A DNA stretch of 64,000 nt from Diplodia intermedia. Its lineage: Eukaryota > Ascomycota > Dothideomycetes > Botryosphaeriales > Botryosphaeriaceae. Each line of letters opens with the position of its first letter. Position 1 is the first letter of the stretch. Where the stretch lies: the NCBI GenBank assembly GCA_021495925.1, contig JAKEKT010000009.1, forward strand, positions 1 through 64,000. The letters are read 5' to 3'. The notes beneath the pieces were generated by a model. It did no database searches, was not told the DNA's origin, and saw only the letters and a program-made list of their open reading frames with translations. Made by a program: the position numbers and the translations under genes. Positions 9,270 to 19,854 of this stretch are shown in pieces.

Positions 9270-11522
9270 ATGGAACCGAGAATCCAATCACTCCTTCTCG
9301 ACGATAACTTTACCATAGACAACCAGCTGCCATTCCCACTCGGCGCTTTCGCCCACCACCACCACCACCAGGCCCAACACCCTCACCATCATCCTAGCCA
9401 TCAGCATGGCGCGAGACCTTCCCCCGTAGAGCCCTGCGCTCCTCGTCCGGCAAATTTTTCTCTCCATGACAGCTACAACCCGAACGCGAAGGAGTCACAT
9501 CACCATGCCGCCTTCGCAGGCCGACAGCTGTCTGGCAGGTCTCGCCCGCCACCTTCGCCCCCGTCGACCTCCTTAGCGCACGAGCAGCACAACCACGCGG
9601 GCGCCTCCTCGTCAACATCAGGCGCGCGACCGCCCAAGTCAGTGCCGCTGGCAGAGGTTCTGAATGGCCACGAACAGACATCATCAGGCTTCAGCGGGTC
9701 GGTCAACGAGCTGCTCGACAACAGCGGCAGCAGCGCTCCGGGCAGCAACTCGCCCAAGAAGCGGCGCAAGGTCGACGGCGGTAGCATGGGAGACCAGAAC
9801 ATCTTCACGCTGCCGAAGCCGACGCTTCCCGTCAAAAAGGGCGCGCGCCGCCCGCGCATCCCGCCGCTGCTGCAGGGCCTGCACCAGCCCCCGCCCAACG
9901 CAGGCCTGTTCCCGCCGATTACGGGTGAGAGGGTCGCCAGGGAGGGGTGCCACCACCCACCGCCCCCGCCACCGCCTTCAGCGACGACGGAAACATCGAC
10001 GGCACAGCAGCTGAAGCAGAAGTCGACGCCGCCACCTCGTGTGGAGCCGAGGGCGGCCGAGAAGGTGGTACCGATTGAGTCGAAGCGGTTGAGCCCGAGT
10101 CAGGCTGAAGGCAAGGGGGCGCAGAAACCTACTGCCCCTGATGCCGCTACTGCGTCTAGTGCTAAGCCCTCGGCCAAAGCTCAGAAACCGGAGCCGAGCA
10201 AAAGACGGAAGAAGTGGACGGAGGAGGAGACCACGACTCTGTTGAAGGGTGTCGCAAAGTTTGGCATCGGGAACTGGAAGAAGATTTTGGACTGTCCCGA
10301 CTTCTCGTTTGATGGCAGGACGGCTGTGGATCTGAAAGATCGGTTCAGGACGTGCTGTCCGGACGAGTACCGGAAGATGAAGAAGCCCAAGCCTGCCGGT
10401 GTGGAGCCAGATGCTACAGCTGGAGCGACTGAACCGTCCACAGCGGAGGCTGCGTCTGGAAAGCAAGTATCCAGTCTGGTTACATCCAACATCTTACTTC
10501 CCGGTCCGTCAGATGGTCCGGTGAGAAAGAGACGGGGTCCTAAAGTTCACCGAAAGGATTCGCGGGCCCTGGCTTCTATTGGCATAGAAGCCCCTTTTAC
10601 GAAGTCGACACGAAGAGAGCGTCGAGAGTTCACGGAGCAGGAAGATGCTGCGCTACTGCGTGGCTTTGAGAAGCATGGACCTCATTGGCATGTCATTCGC
10701 AATGACCCGGATCTTGAACTAACCCATAGGCACCCTACAGATCTGCGTGATCGTCTCCGCAATAGATGGCCGGAGAAGTATGCTGAAGCCGGTTATAAGA
10801 TTAAGCTGAAGGAGAAGAATAACAAGCAGGAGAACCAAGATGACGCCGGCGCCGGCCCCTCAGCCACCGAATCTTCCGAAGATAAAGAACCTCTCAAGAG
10901 GATGTCTTTACAAGATGATAATGCTACTCCCACTGCGAGTGTGATGCCGCACGTAAATCCAAACGGCATGACCAGACCAAAGGCGCCTGGTTTGAAAGCG
11001 CTGCTCTCGAACTATCCGTTTCCGGATCCTTTCACGGAGGATGATGACTTTACTTCAGATCTTCCTTTCGAGGGAGAATGTAGCCCTGTAATTCTGAGCA
11101 GAGACATCTTCTCTTACGCCCAAGGACAGCCCGGTGCCTTCGATTTGTCTGCCAATACGCATGGAGACCACAGCCACATCAACCCGCTGGACACGCTCAA
11201 GATTCCAAGGATGTCCAGTACATCTCAGCAGCCGCATTCCAGCACCAGCCTGCCGCCTCTCTGGCTTCCCGCTCCTCTGACTGCCGGCCTATCCTCAAAT
11301 CCAGGATCCAATATGCTACTAGCATCATCTTCAGCACCGTCGTCGAGAAGCATTGCTACAGCTCCCAGTACAAGCACAGCTGGAGGCAGCAACAGTGGGA
11401 CAGTCAACCTTCCTGGCCCGGCCGATCTGCTGATGGGACTGGACCTCGAAGGCAAGAACGACGGCCATAGTTCGAACTTCCTTTGGGATGATACGACTCC
11501 TTCTCGGCCACTATTCGAATGA
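9270..11522 (+). CDS. Two-Myb (telobox) DNA-binding protein, Tay1/Teb1-like
   Basis: Predicted nuclear DNA-binding protein with two Myb repeats. Repeat 1 (about residues 313-365) reads KKWTEEE...LLKGVAKFGIGNWKKI...VDLKDRFR. Repeat 2 (about 452-505) reads REFTEQEDAALLRGFEKHGPHWHVI...DLRDRLRNRWPEKY. The VDLKDRFR / DLRDRLRN ends match the telobox helix of telomere-repeat and TRF-like proteins. The two-repeat layout matches Yarrowia Tay1 and S. pombe Teb1, which bind telomeric or histone-promoter TTAGGG-like sites. I chose the in-frame ATG at 9270 (750 residues). The head is low-complexity with poly-His (HHHHH near residue 30), Pro and Ser runs, and a basic KKRRK at about residue 170. The frame is open further upstream, so the N-terminus may be longer. 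Which DNA it binds is inference. Confidence 0.75.
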   Translation: MEPRIQSLLLDDNFTIDNQLPFPLGAFAHHHHHQAQHPHHHPSHQHGARPSPVEPCAPRPANFSLHDSYNPNAKESHHHAAFAGRQLSGRSRPPPSPPSTSLAHEQHNHAGASSSTSGARPPKSVPLAEVLNGHEQTSSGFSGSVNELLDNSGSSAPGSNSPKKRRKVDGGSMGDQNIFTLPKPTLPVKKGARRPRIPPLLQGLHQPPPNAGLFPPITGERVAREGCHHPPPPPPPSATTETSTAQQLKQKSTPPPRVEPRAAEKVVPIESKRLSPSQAEGKGAQKPTAPDAATASSAKPSAKAQKPEPSKRRKKWTEEETTTLLKGVAKFGIGNWKKILDCPDFSFDGRTAVDLKDRFRTCCPDEYRKMKKPKPAGVEPDATAGATEPSTAEAASGKQVSSLVTSNILLPGPSDGPVRKRRGPKVHRKDSRALASIGIEAPFTKSTRRERREFTEQEDAALLRGFEKHGPHWHVIRNDPDLELTHRHPTDLRDRLRNRWPEKYAEAGYKIKLKEKNNKQENQDDAGAGPSATESSEDKEPLKRMSLQDDNATPTASVMPHVNPNGMTRPKAPGLKALLSNYPFPDPFTEDDDFTSDLPFEGECSPVILSRDIFSYAQGQPGAFDLSANTHGDHSHINPLDTLKIPRMSSTSQQPHSSTSLPPLWLPAPLTAGLSSNPGSNMLLASSSAPSSRSIATAPSTSTAGGSNSGTVNLPGPADLLMGLDLEGKNDGHSSNFLWDDTTPSRPLFE

Positions 11523-12861
11523 TGCTTTTGACGAAGAGGAGGCGTTGCATTGAGGAGTGGTTCCCTCTCACGGTTAAGTGTGCACAAGCGTTCTGGTTTG
11601 CATGTTGTTACCTGAACGCAGGCTACATCCGCCTTACAAGTCTTGCTCTCATTTTTTTTTTCTTTGGCTGCGCTATTGCAGTGATTCTGGCCCTTTTTGA
11701 TTTTATTACCTATGCGTGATACCCAAGCGCACCATGCGTCTTATGACACCCTCCTCAGTATACGTCGTCTTTTTCCAATTCAGTGGGAGACTCGTTTGTC
11801 AATGGAGGAAGAGCAAAACCCATCGTGCCAACCTTTACTACGTATTTTTGACCAAATGCTGGAGTATCCTTCGAAACCATCTCGGAGGATACTGGCTGGC
11901 GCGGTGGGACATACATATCGATTGAACCTTGTTCTCCAACCCGAGATGAAATGCAATCAATAAATTCTAATGCATGCCTGCCCAGTGTCACCTTCCATTT
12001 TCATACGTCCGCATTATATTGGCGCTGTGAATTACTCTTTTTCTTTACTCGTGGTCAACGTCTCCGCCGAGAGGTGGTGGCTTACAGCGCAAGAAGGCTA
12101 TATTGGTATGTTGCAAGTATAGTAGACCGGTGAAGCTGATTCGTGGCTGGGGGTTCTTCCATTCGTATCTTCGCTACCGAATTAATGCCTTCGCCCTCTT
12201 TGCGCGACGCGCCCCACCGCCTTACCTCGCCTAGCGTCTCACGACGGCAGCCTGCGTCAAGACGAGGGCTCGGCTAGGCATAGAATGCAATACTCTGCGT
12301 CCCGTTTGGGCATTTGTGGGTTCCTGCGAGGGAGCAGGTGTTTCGCCGTGATGATTGCCTCGTTGGAAGTTGCGGTGCTGGTATTCCAGTTCAAGTAACC
12401 CACAGCCGTTTCCACGTGTTGGTGGTGAACACGGGAAGACAGTTTCATTCATGTGATAGTCGTCTTTGTCGGGTATCCTGCTGCCCAAGCCTATACCGCC
12501 CATCGATCTTTCCCATACGGCACTCACGTCTGCTGGGAAACGTTGGCTTGGAAACCAACCGCAATGTATCAACGAGTCAATTGTATGCATCGCCCATGGG
12601 CGTAGGCGCTCACTCATTGCGACGCACGTTACATGGGTGCTGGGTGACTGGCGGCTGCTGCACTTACTACCGCAGGACCCTGAGCTTGAGAGCACTAACC
12701 ACCGAACCGCGTGCTCACTCTGCCTCAGCATGAAAACCTACAGCAGGAACCACGAAGCCAAACTCCGTCCCTCGCATACGTCTGCAATCCGTAGCTCCAT
12801 TTCATACATACTACTTCTCTCGCGCCGCAGCAAGTAACGCTGGCCCGGGCATCGTCCGGCC
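11523..12861. other. Intergenic between Myb gene and GPI2
   Basis: 1.3 kb with no supportable gene. The first part is AT-rich with a T-run near 11650. Frames at 12231-12837 occur on both strands with poor, Ser/Arg-rich translations. Confidence 0.5.
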
Positions 12862-15110
12862 ATGCAAGGGACGTCATTATTCGCCAGCGACAACGCGTCT
12901 GCGCTGCCGCGCGCGACCTCCCTTTCCTTGCACCAAATGTCTCCCACAACTCCCTCCTCATCCCTCGACAACGACTATGACGACGATCGCCGCGCCAGCC
13001 GCGCCCCGCGGATTTCCTCCCTTTCCACGCCGCGCGCCTCCTCCTCCGCCGCCGCCGCCGCGATAGCCAATGGCGAAGACGTCTCCCCGACCTCCGCTCC
13101 TCTTCCGCAGCAGCAACCGCCACCCGTAACAGCAACAACAAACGCCGCAACAAGCGCCCTCTCCTCCTCCTCAACCAACAACCAGCAATCCTCTTCCTAT
13201 CGGTCGCATCACTTGTCTCCGCACAACAACGACCACCACCATAATTTCCCACCCGTTGCCGGCAGCAAACCCGACCCTTCACGTCTCGCGCCCGAAGACG
13301 CCATATTCCCCCCTCCGCCACGGATATCGCCGCAGGCGGCGGCATCGCGCCGGGCGCTGGTGCGCTCGTTTGAGGGAGAGGCAGAGGCGGAGCAACATCA
13401 GCAGCGACTGGCTGGGACGGCTGCGGGAAGTGGCGGCGTCGCGAACAACGTTACTGCTGGGGGTGGTGGTAGTGGCGGCAGTGGTGCCACTGCTACTGGT
13501 GGTGTCGGTGGTGGTGGGGCAAGCAGCGGTAATGCTGTCGGCGGCGGTGGAGGAGGCAGCGAGTCGTCGTCGGCGGCGGGCAGGATCATGGAGCAGAGGC
13601 GGAAGCGCGAGAGGGACAGAGGGAGGAGCGGGAGTAGGAGGAGGAAGGGCGCATGGAAGAAGTTGTTGTGGGTGAAGCAGTCGTGTAAGTGGTTTCCCTG
13701 TTCTGCGCATTGGGAGGGATTGAGGGCCTTGTGCATTTCTGGTGCAGTCCGCACCTGTGATGTCTACTTTGTGGAGGTGCGATGGATTACTGATATATTA
13801 CAGATCCCGACAACTACACTGACGAAGAAACCTTCCTCGACCACCTCCAACGAAATCCGCGCCTCCAGCCGTACGAATTCTGGCCATTGGTTGGCGACTC
13901 CACAGTCATCGTACAACATGTCATGTCTGTGGCCATTTGGTGTTCGTGCTTCTCTGGCATCGTGCAGGAGCGTGTCACGCCCTTCATGGTGGTGTGCGCT
14001 GGCAGTGCTCTGACAGTCCTCGGCTGGCTTCTTTGGGACTTCTGGGTCTCTGAGGAAGAAGACGCGGAGACGATAGCCAAGGCCGCAGCCCATGCGATGA
14101 CAGCCGCTGATGCTGCCAAGAATGAGGGTGTGTCCGCGGAGGAGGCAACAAGCAGCGCAAGCTCTGCCAGCTCTGTTGCTGCAGCGGGACAGGGAAGCTC
14201 GGGCCTGGGTCTGTTGATTCCAAACGCGAATGCTCCCAGCGCCAGGACGGGCCATTCCAGAGGCGGCAGCCTGGCATCCGTCGTCTCGAACGGCTCGGCA
14301 GTGTCGGCCATCTCGACGGGGCACCCTACTGGCGACCCGACATTTGCAACAGCATATCAGCCACCGCACGGGGAGCCAATGTCACCGCGGAACCAGAGGC
14401 GTTGGGCTACGATTAAGTCGGCCGTGCTGATTTACTGCGTGCTGCTCGGATTGAGCCCAATTCTCAAATCCTTGACGAAATCAACGACAAGCGACTCCAT
14501 CTGGGCAATGACCAGCTTTTTGACGATCATCAATATTTCTTTCTTCGACTACGGTGGCGGAGTGGGTGCAAAGTAAGTTGATTCATTTCCGTCCTCTAGA
14601 ACGTCTATTCCGAAACCATAATCATCTATGTCTATAACGTCGTCTACATCTGTTCTGCGGGTATAAAAGGAAAACAACAAATTATACAACCGAAAGCTCA
14701 CGAATACTCGCAGATTCCCAGCATCTCTGTCCACCAATGCCGCCATCATGGCGGCAACGGTGTTGGCGTCAAGGCTCGAATCAACGACCGACGTCTTCTC
14801 CTTCATGCTCTTCTCGATTGAGGTGTTCGGGCTGTTCCCGGTCTTTCGAAGACACCTGCGCCACGTCTCGTGGCGCGGACACCTCTCACTCGCAATCTTT
14901 TTAGTCATGAGTGCGGGAGCGGGTTTCAGCATGGCCATTACAGGTGGGGGACTGAAGGCAGCCTTAACCGGCGCAATCCTGGGTAGCATTCTGACAGGGC
15001 TTGTCATGGGCATCTGCAGCTGGTGGCTCATCGGCTTGCAGAAATACAAGAACGAGATCCACGGGCCGTGGGATCCGGCGCGGCCCATTATACGTAGAAG
15101 TTGGGATTGA
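12862..15110 (+). CDS. GPI2: GPI2 / PIG-C, GPI-GlcNAc transferase subunit
   Basis: Multi-pass ER membrane subunit of the complex that adds GlcNAc to phosphatidylinositol, the first step of GPI-anchor synthesis. Three exons, 12862-13684, 13804-14572 and 14714-15110, with introns of 119 and 141 nt, give 662 residues. The family core begins at about residue 275: YPDNYTDEETFLDHLQRN, then PYEFWPLVGDSTVIVQHV. It resumes after a loop with VLIYCVLLGLSPILKSLT, DSIWAMTSFL, and FPASLSTNAAIMAATVLASRL, the best-conserved motif, rebuilt across intron 2. Human and yeast proteins are about 280-300 residues. Here a ~270-residue Ser/Gly/Pro-rich head and a ~110-residue Ala/Ser loop are added. The last 23 coding bases overlap the convergent gene on the other strand. 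Confidence 0.9.
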
Positions 15111-16161
15111 GGCTGCGGGACGAGGAGGCGAACCAGAGAGGGTCCTTTCGGCGGGAGTATTGCTCATAGGTGCAGGCGCCGTTGGCGGGCCAGGGGTCCG
15201 AAGGCCTCTGGCGGACGGCGAGCTCCAGCCTCTTGTCGGCGTTATGGTGCATGGCACCGGCTCCGCGCATCTTCTTAGTTAGATGGGTCAACGACACGAC
15301 TTCCAACGCAATGTTGCCGTCGCCGTCGCGCTCCCAGCGCACGACCTTGCCGTCGTCTCCCATTGTTTCCACGCTCTTGCCATCCTTGACCGCCGAACCC
15401 CTCACGGTGCCCCACATGCGATCCACAACGCCTTCAGTAGTCACCTCGTCCGTGCCCACGTAGTAGGCCGGATCCCACGGCTCGCGGCGCTCCATGGCCG
15501 TGCCCGCGGCGTAGCACCCCTTGAGCACGACGCGTTCCAGCCCCTCGACGTTGTGCAGCAGGCGGCGCAGTATGTCCCACAGGTGGCGGCGGCTGAGGCG
15601 GGCGCGGGGCCAGGCGGAGAAGTCGAGGCGCAGCACGCGCAGGCCGGGGGCGTCGACGCGCAGCGAGCCCAGCTGGGCGGTGGACGTGGGGCGCCAGGAC
15701 ATGTACTGGGGCCACTCGCGGTTGATGTGGGCGCGGGGGTCCTCGGGGGCGGGCAGCGGCGAGGGCGAGATGTCGCGGACGTCGACCTCGACGTCGTGGA
15801 CGCGGGCGCGCAGCCACGGCGGCAGCGACAGCAGGAACGTCTGGCAGTGCGTGACGGACGTGAAGCGGAACGTGTTGCGGGCGTACAGCAGCGACACGGG
15901 CGCCTCGGCGTGGATCAGCGCGCAGGTGCGCAGCAGCGCCGTCCCCAGCGCGGGGATGCTGTGGTGCGGCGTCTGCGGCAGCGGGGTGCGGGCCGCGAGC
16001 ATCGGGTCCGTCTTCTCCTCCGTCGGCGTCGACGCGGGCGAGGGCTTGGGCGGCGCCGTGGCGAGCGAGTTGGCGTCGGTGATGGGGAGGTCGGTGGTCA
16101 GCGCGAAGGTGTAGATCCGGTTGCGGATCTCGCCGGGGAGGGAGAGGAAGGAGGTCGGCAT
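15088..16161 (-). CDS. 2EXR/F-box-like fungal protein, function unknown
   Basis: Single-exon gene of 357 residues. The N-terminus (FLSLPGEIRNRIYTFAL) has the LP.EIRN.IY pattern common to the large, fungus-expanded 2EXR/F-box-like group, usually annotated as hypothetical. Further on come ALLRTCALIHAEA and LLYARNTFRF, the next conserved segments of that group, which confirm the frame. The gene is very GC-rich, which creates long mirror frames on the plus strand (15283-16170) that are not genes. Its 3' end runs 23 bases into the GPI2 coding region on the opposite strand. No enzymatic motif is visible. Confidence 0.75.
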   Translation of the reverse strand: MPTSFLSLPGEIRNRIYTFALTTDLPITDANSLATAPPKPSPASTPTEEKTDPMLAARTPLPQTPHHSIPALGTALLRTCALIHAEAPVSLLYARNTFRFTSVTHCQTFLLSLPPWLRARVHDVEVDVRDISPSPLPAPEDPRAHINREWPQYMSWRPTSTAQLGSLRVDAPGLRVLRLDFSAWPRARLSRRHLWDILRRLLHNVEGLERVVLKGCYAAGTAMERREPWDPAYYVGTDEVTTEGVVDRMWGTVRGSAVKDGKSVETMGDDGKVVRWERDGDGNIALEVVSLTHLTKKMRGAGAMHHNADKRLELAVRQRPSDPWPANGACTYEQYSRRKDPLWFASSSRSLNPNFYV

Positions 16162-17545
16162 GTTGGGTGAGGTGAGGGTGGCAATGCCCGGTTCTATCTC
16201 TTGACTATGGTTGTTCGATGGTGGCAGTGGCAGTGGCAGCCGTCAAGACCGCGAAGGGTGCGTTGAGATATCGATGTGAAAAGTGGATGCTCGATCAGAA
16301 GGAAACGAACGCAAGGAAACAGACGACGGGAGGAAAAGGCGGCGTTTTAATCAATGCAGGAAGCAGACATGGATGGAGGCCTCCGCACGTAGGCCGTGTT
16401 GTGGGGCCAGCCGGGACGGGTTGGGTGGTGTGAATGGGGTGCGCAGTAGGGCTGCTCGGACAGCGAAGCGCGTCTTTTTCAATATCTAGGGAGCGACGAA
16501 CATCTGACTGCAGATGAGCGATGGAGCTTCAGGGTCCTGCAGGGTGGCAGCGGCCGGGCAAGGATGCCGCCCCGGTGCCGCCTCGCATCCCTCCCCATTC
16601 CGACCAGCGAAGCTCCACAGCCAACAGCTCTCTCATGCCCGATGCAGCTATGGTGTGTGTCAAGAAGGCCTCGGCCCGCGCTAGCACGGCGAATGAGCGG
16701 CGGCTCGCGCGAATATCGCCCACCAAGCACCCGAAGCCATTTCCCGGCCGGGAGGCCGGAGGGGCGCAGGGCTCTGCAGAGGGTTTCGCTGGCCCGACAA
16801 AAAGTCGTTCGACCAGCCGCATCCCGTTTGGCGTGATAACGAAGGCGGTGAGTGGCCGGTGCTCGCCAGCGTCCGTTGGGGAGCGGACGGCCGCGCCATG
16901 CTCACGCTGTCCACGACGGCGAAGGCCCGATTTTCTGCCCTCGCAGAGCCGTGTCGCAGCTTGCCACGGAGCAAATGCCGCCGCGCGCTGCACCAGTGCG
17001 CCATTTCTCGCCCGCTGGCTGCGTGCAAGTGGAGAGCTGACGATGGTCGCCAGTCGGATGACAACCCATGATTCAGCGCCTCCAGGGGAGCTGTGGGGGA
17101 GTGCTGCACCGCAAGGTTAAGACGCCCGCACGCGCATCTCTCCCCTCTGCTGATCCCATCGTCACTGTGCTGCTTCCCCGCGCTACCTTGCCTCCGCAGG
17201 ATTCTCCCCGCCGTCAGTCCGTCGTCTGGCGCTCCTGCTGTCCTCGCGCTCCTGTCGCTCTCCCGGGCCTGCTGCTTTCGCGCCGCCGATTTAGGAACCA
17301 TGCGCCGCGCGAGAGGACTGGGGGCCGAAGCGGCTCTGGGGTTCGCGTGTGACTGCGGCTGACACCAGCCATCGCATTTCTCGCGCGCCGCCCTACAGAG
17401 TAGATCTCTTCTTGTAGCACCGCTGCGCGCCCGCGCCGTACAAGACACGCAGCATTCGTGCTCCTGCTGCTGACGTGCGTCGCACTCTTCCCAAACAGTC
17501 CAGCCCTGTCGCGCGCCACAGCCTTGCGGCCTATCAGCAGCGCTC
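16162..17545. other. Intergenic, divergent promoter region
   Basis: 1.4 kb between the minus-strand 2EXR-like gene and the plus-strand annexin gene. GC-rich with several overlapping frames on both strands, the longest at 16681-17592 on the minus strand; translations are Arg/Ala/Ser-rich without family features. The final 150 bases before the annexin ATG look like a pyrimidine-rich 5'UTR. Confidence 0.5.
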
Positions 17546-19854
17546 ATGTCGCTGCGCCCGGACGACCACCGCTCCTCGCGTTCGCGCAGCAAGTCACCAG
17601 GGCGTGCGCGCGAGAGGTCAAGGTCGCGCAGCCGAGTCGACGAGGGCCCAGCATTTGCGACTGACCCCAGGCTGACCAGCAGCTATGCCGGCGCCCAATC
17701 GCCGTCGTCGACCCCGCAGTACGAGATCAGGCAGCCGGGCTTCTCGTCGTCATATGCGGCACCTGCCCACTATTCCACCAGCCCAGCAGAACATCGGCGC
17801 CAGCGATCGTCCTCAGAGATGGAGGGATATACCATGGGAGGTTATGCCGACCTTCCACCGCAGGAGCGGCCCGGCTACGTCTCGCCAACTGGTGCCGGAG
17901 CCCAGCAGCCGTGGACGTACACAGCGACTCCGATCAACAGCGGCCCTCCGCAGCAACCGCTGAGAAATCCGGCAGGAGGCTACCAGCAGCACCAGCAGCA
18001 GCAGCCCTCTGGCTATCAGTATGCGCAACCTGGAGGGATCAAGTACACAGCCCAGCCCATCACTTCTCAGCCAGGCCAGCAATACCCTCCTCCGCCTCCG
18101 GCTTCCCACAGATACTCATCCTCATCTGTCACATCTCCCACGCACCATGTCACCGCCATGCCTCAGCCGCAGCAGTTTTTCCCTGGTCCGCCTCAGGGCC
18201 CCCCGCCGTCGAAGAAGGCCGAAAAGTATGATCCGAACCTAGCCTATGGTGCTGATAACGCGCGCATCGTCGAGGTGAAGCCTGGAGGCGCCAGGTTTGG
18301 CGGGCCTCCCTCGCCGGGGCTGGCACCCCGCATGGACAACCTTACCGTTGGTGGAAGAAGCAGGCCGACTTTGCAGCCCATCATGCCCGGCGCCTATCCG
18401 GGGAGTGAAGGCGGAATGGGAGGCGGCCGGCCTCCACCGAGCCCGCTGTTGGAGGCTTACCACGGAACCTACCAATCCCTCAGCCCCATGCCCAGCCCCA
18501 TCATGCGCCCACTGAACGATGATTTGGAAGACATACCGCCCCTGGATCCGCGTGAGGAGAAGAAGTCCAAGAAGCATAGGCACAGAAGCTCATCAAGCGC
18601 ATCTCATGGGCACGGTGCAACGCTCAGCGTCAGTTTGTCCAAGAAGGACAGGGAAAGGTCCCGCTCTCGGACCCGCGACGACAGACGCGAGAAGGAGAGG
18701 GAGAGGGAGAAAGACAAGAGCGGCAAACGCGTCAAGATCTACGACGCAGAAGAGGATGCCAATGCCATCTTGAAGGCACTTTCAAAGGAGCCAGATCCTG
18801 ACCCGCTGATCGACATTCTTCCAGCACTCTCTCATGACCAGCTACTGGAGCTTCGCACCGAGTACAAGCGCATCTGCAAGGTGCAAGGCCGCGGGGTGAA
18901 TTTGGCCAAGCATATCAAGATGAAACTGCCTGGCACTAACTTTGGTAAAATCTGCCACATCACCGCGCTTGGTCGATGGGAAAGCGAGTCTTACTGGGCG
19001 AACTACTGGTACCAGGGTAACAGCTCCAAGCGTGAACTTCTGATTGAGGCGCTCATGGGTCGCTCCAACTACGAAATGCACGAGATCATTGATTCTTTCA
19101 AGGACAAGCGCTATGGTGATGACTTGATGCGCTGCATGGAGACGGAGTTAAAGAAGGATAAGTTCCGTATGGCCATCCTGACAGCTCTTGATGCGCGCCG
19201 TCAAGAAGAAGGGGACGTGTGGCCTTTGGAGTACAGAAACAGGGACGTGGACGCCATGTACAGCGCGGTCCGAGCTAGGGAAGGAGGCGAGTCGGATATC
19301 CTTAGGATCGTATGTACAAGGAGCGATGCACACCTGCGGGAGTGCTTGGAGACGTACAAGAGGAAGTACCAGAGCAACTTCGCCAAGGATGTCCTGACCA
19401 AGAGCAACAACCTCGTGGTAAGTAGCATCCTGCTCGGAGACTGAGCGGCTGACCTCTTTTGACTTCACGGATACTCGAATCGAAGTGCTGCGTTGCTTCG
19501 CCAATATACATGAGACTAACTAAATCACAGGGCGAAGTTTGCGCGCACATACTCAACGGTGTCATCAACAAACCGGCTCGCGACGCAATGCTTCTGTACC
19601 ACGCCCTTACCGATCTGATGGACAGCGGTAACGATCGGGATGCGTCCCGTCACGAACGTCAGCATCGCTACGAGTTGCTCATCTCTCGGCTGGTTCGCCT
19701 TCACTGGGACAAGCTGCACCTGCGCAGGGTCAAGTTGGACTACCGCGAGAAGTATGGCCGTCACATCGAGGACGACATTGAGGACGCAACGAAGGGCGAT
19801 TTCCGAGAGTTCTGCCTCGCTCTGTGCGATATGGGATTGGGAACAGGAAGGTAG
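17546..19854 (+). CDS. Annexin with long disordered N-terminal region
   Basis: Annexins bind acidic membrane lipids, usually with calcium. Two exons, 17546-19417 and 19531-19854, with a 113-nt intron, give 731 residues. The first ~390 residues are Ser/Arg-rich at the start (SRSRSKSPGRARERSRSRSR) and then Pro/Gln/Tyr/Gly-rich. They are followed by a charged Arg/Lys/Glu block (DRREKEREREKDK). The annexin core runs from about residue 400: DAEEDANAILKALS, ELRTEYKRICK, KRELLIEALMG, DILRIVCTRSDAHLRECLETYKRKY, GEVCAHILNGV, and LISRLVRLHWDKLHLRRVKLDYREKYG. Four repeat-like units can be traced, but the canonical GxGT loop with its distant acidic partner is poorly kept, so calcium binding may be weak, as in other divergent fungal annexins. 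Intron phase 0 joins NNLV to GEVC. Confidence 0.85.

Noticed and set aside
15283..16170. Long plus-strand frame of 295 codons
   Set aside because: It is the mirror of the 2EXR-like gene on the minus strand; its translation is Arg/Gly/Val-rich without motifs, which is typical for GC-rich coding shadows.
16681..17592. Minus-strand frame of 303 codons
   Set aside because: Covers the annexin promoter and first exon in antisense; composition random, no splice or start support.
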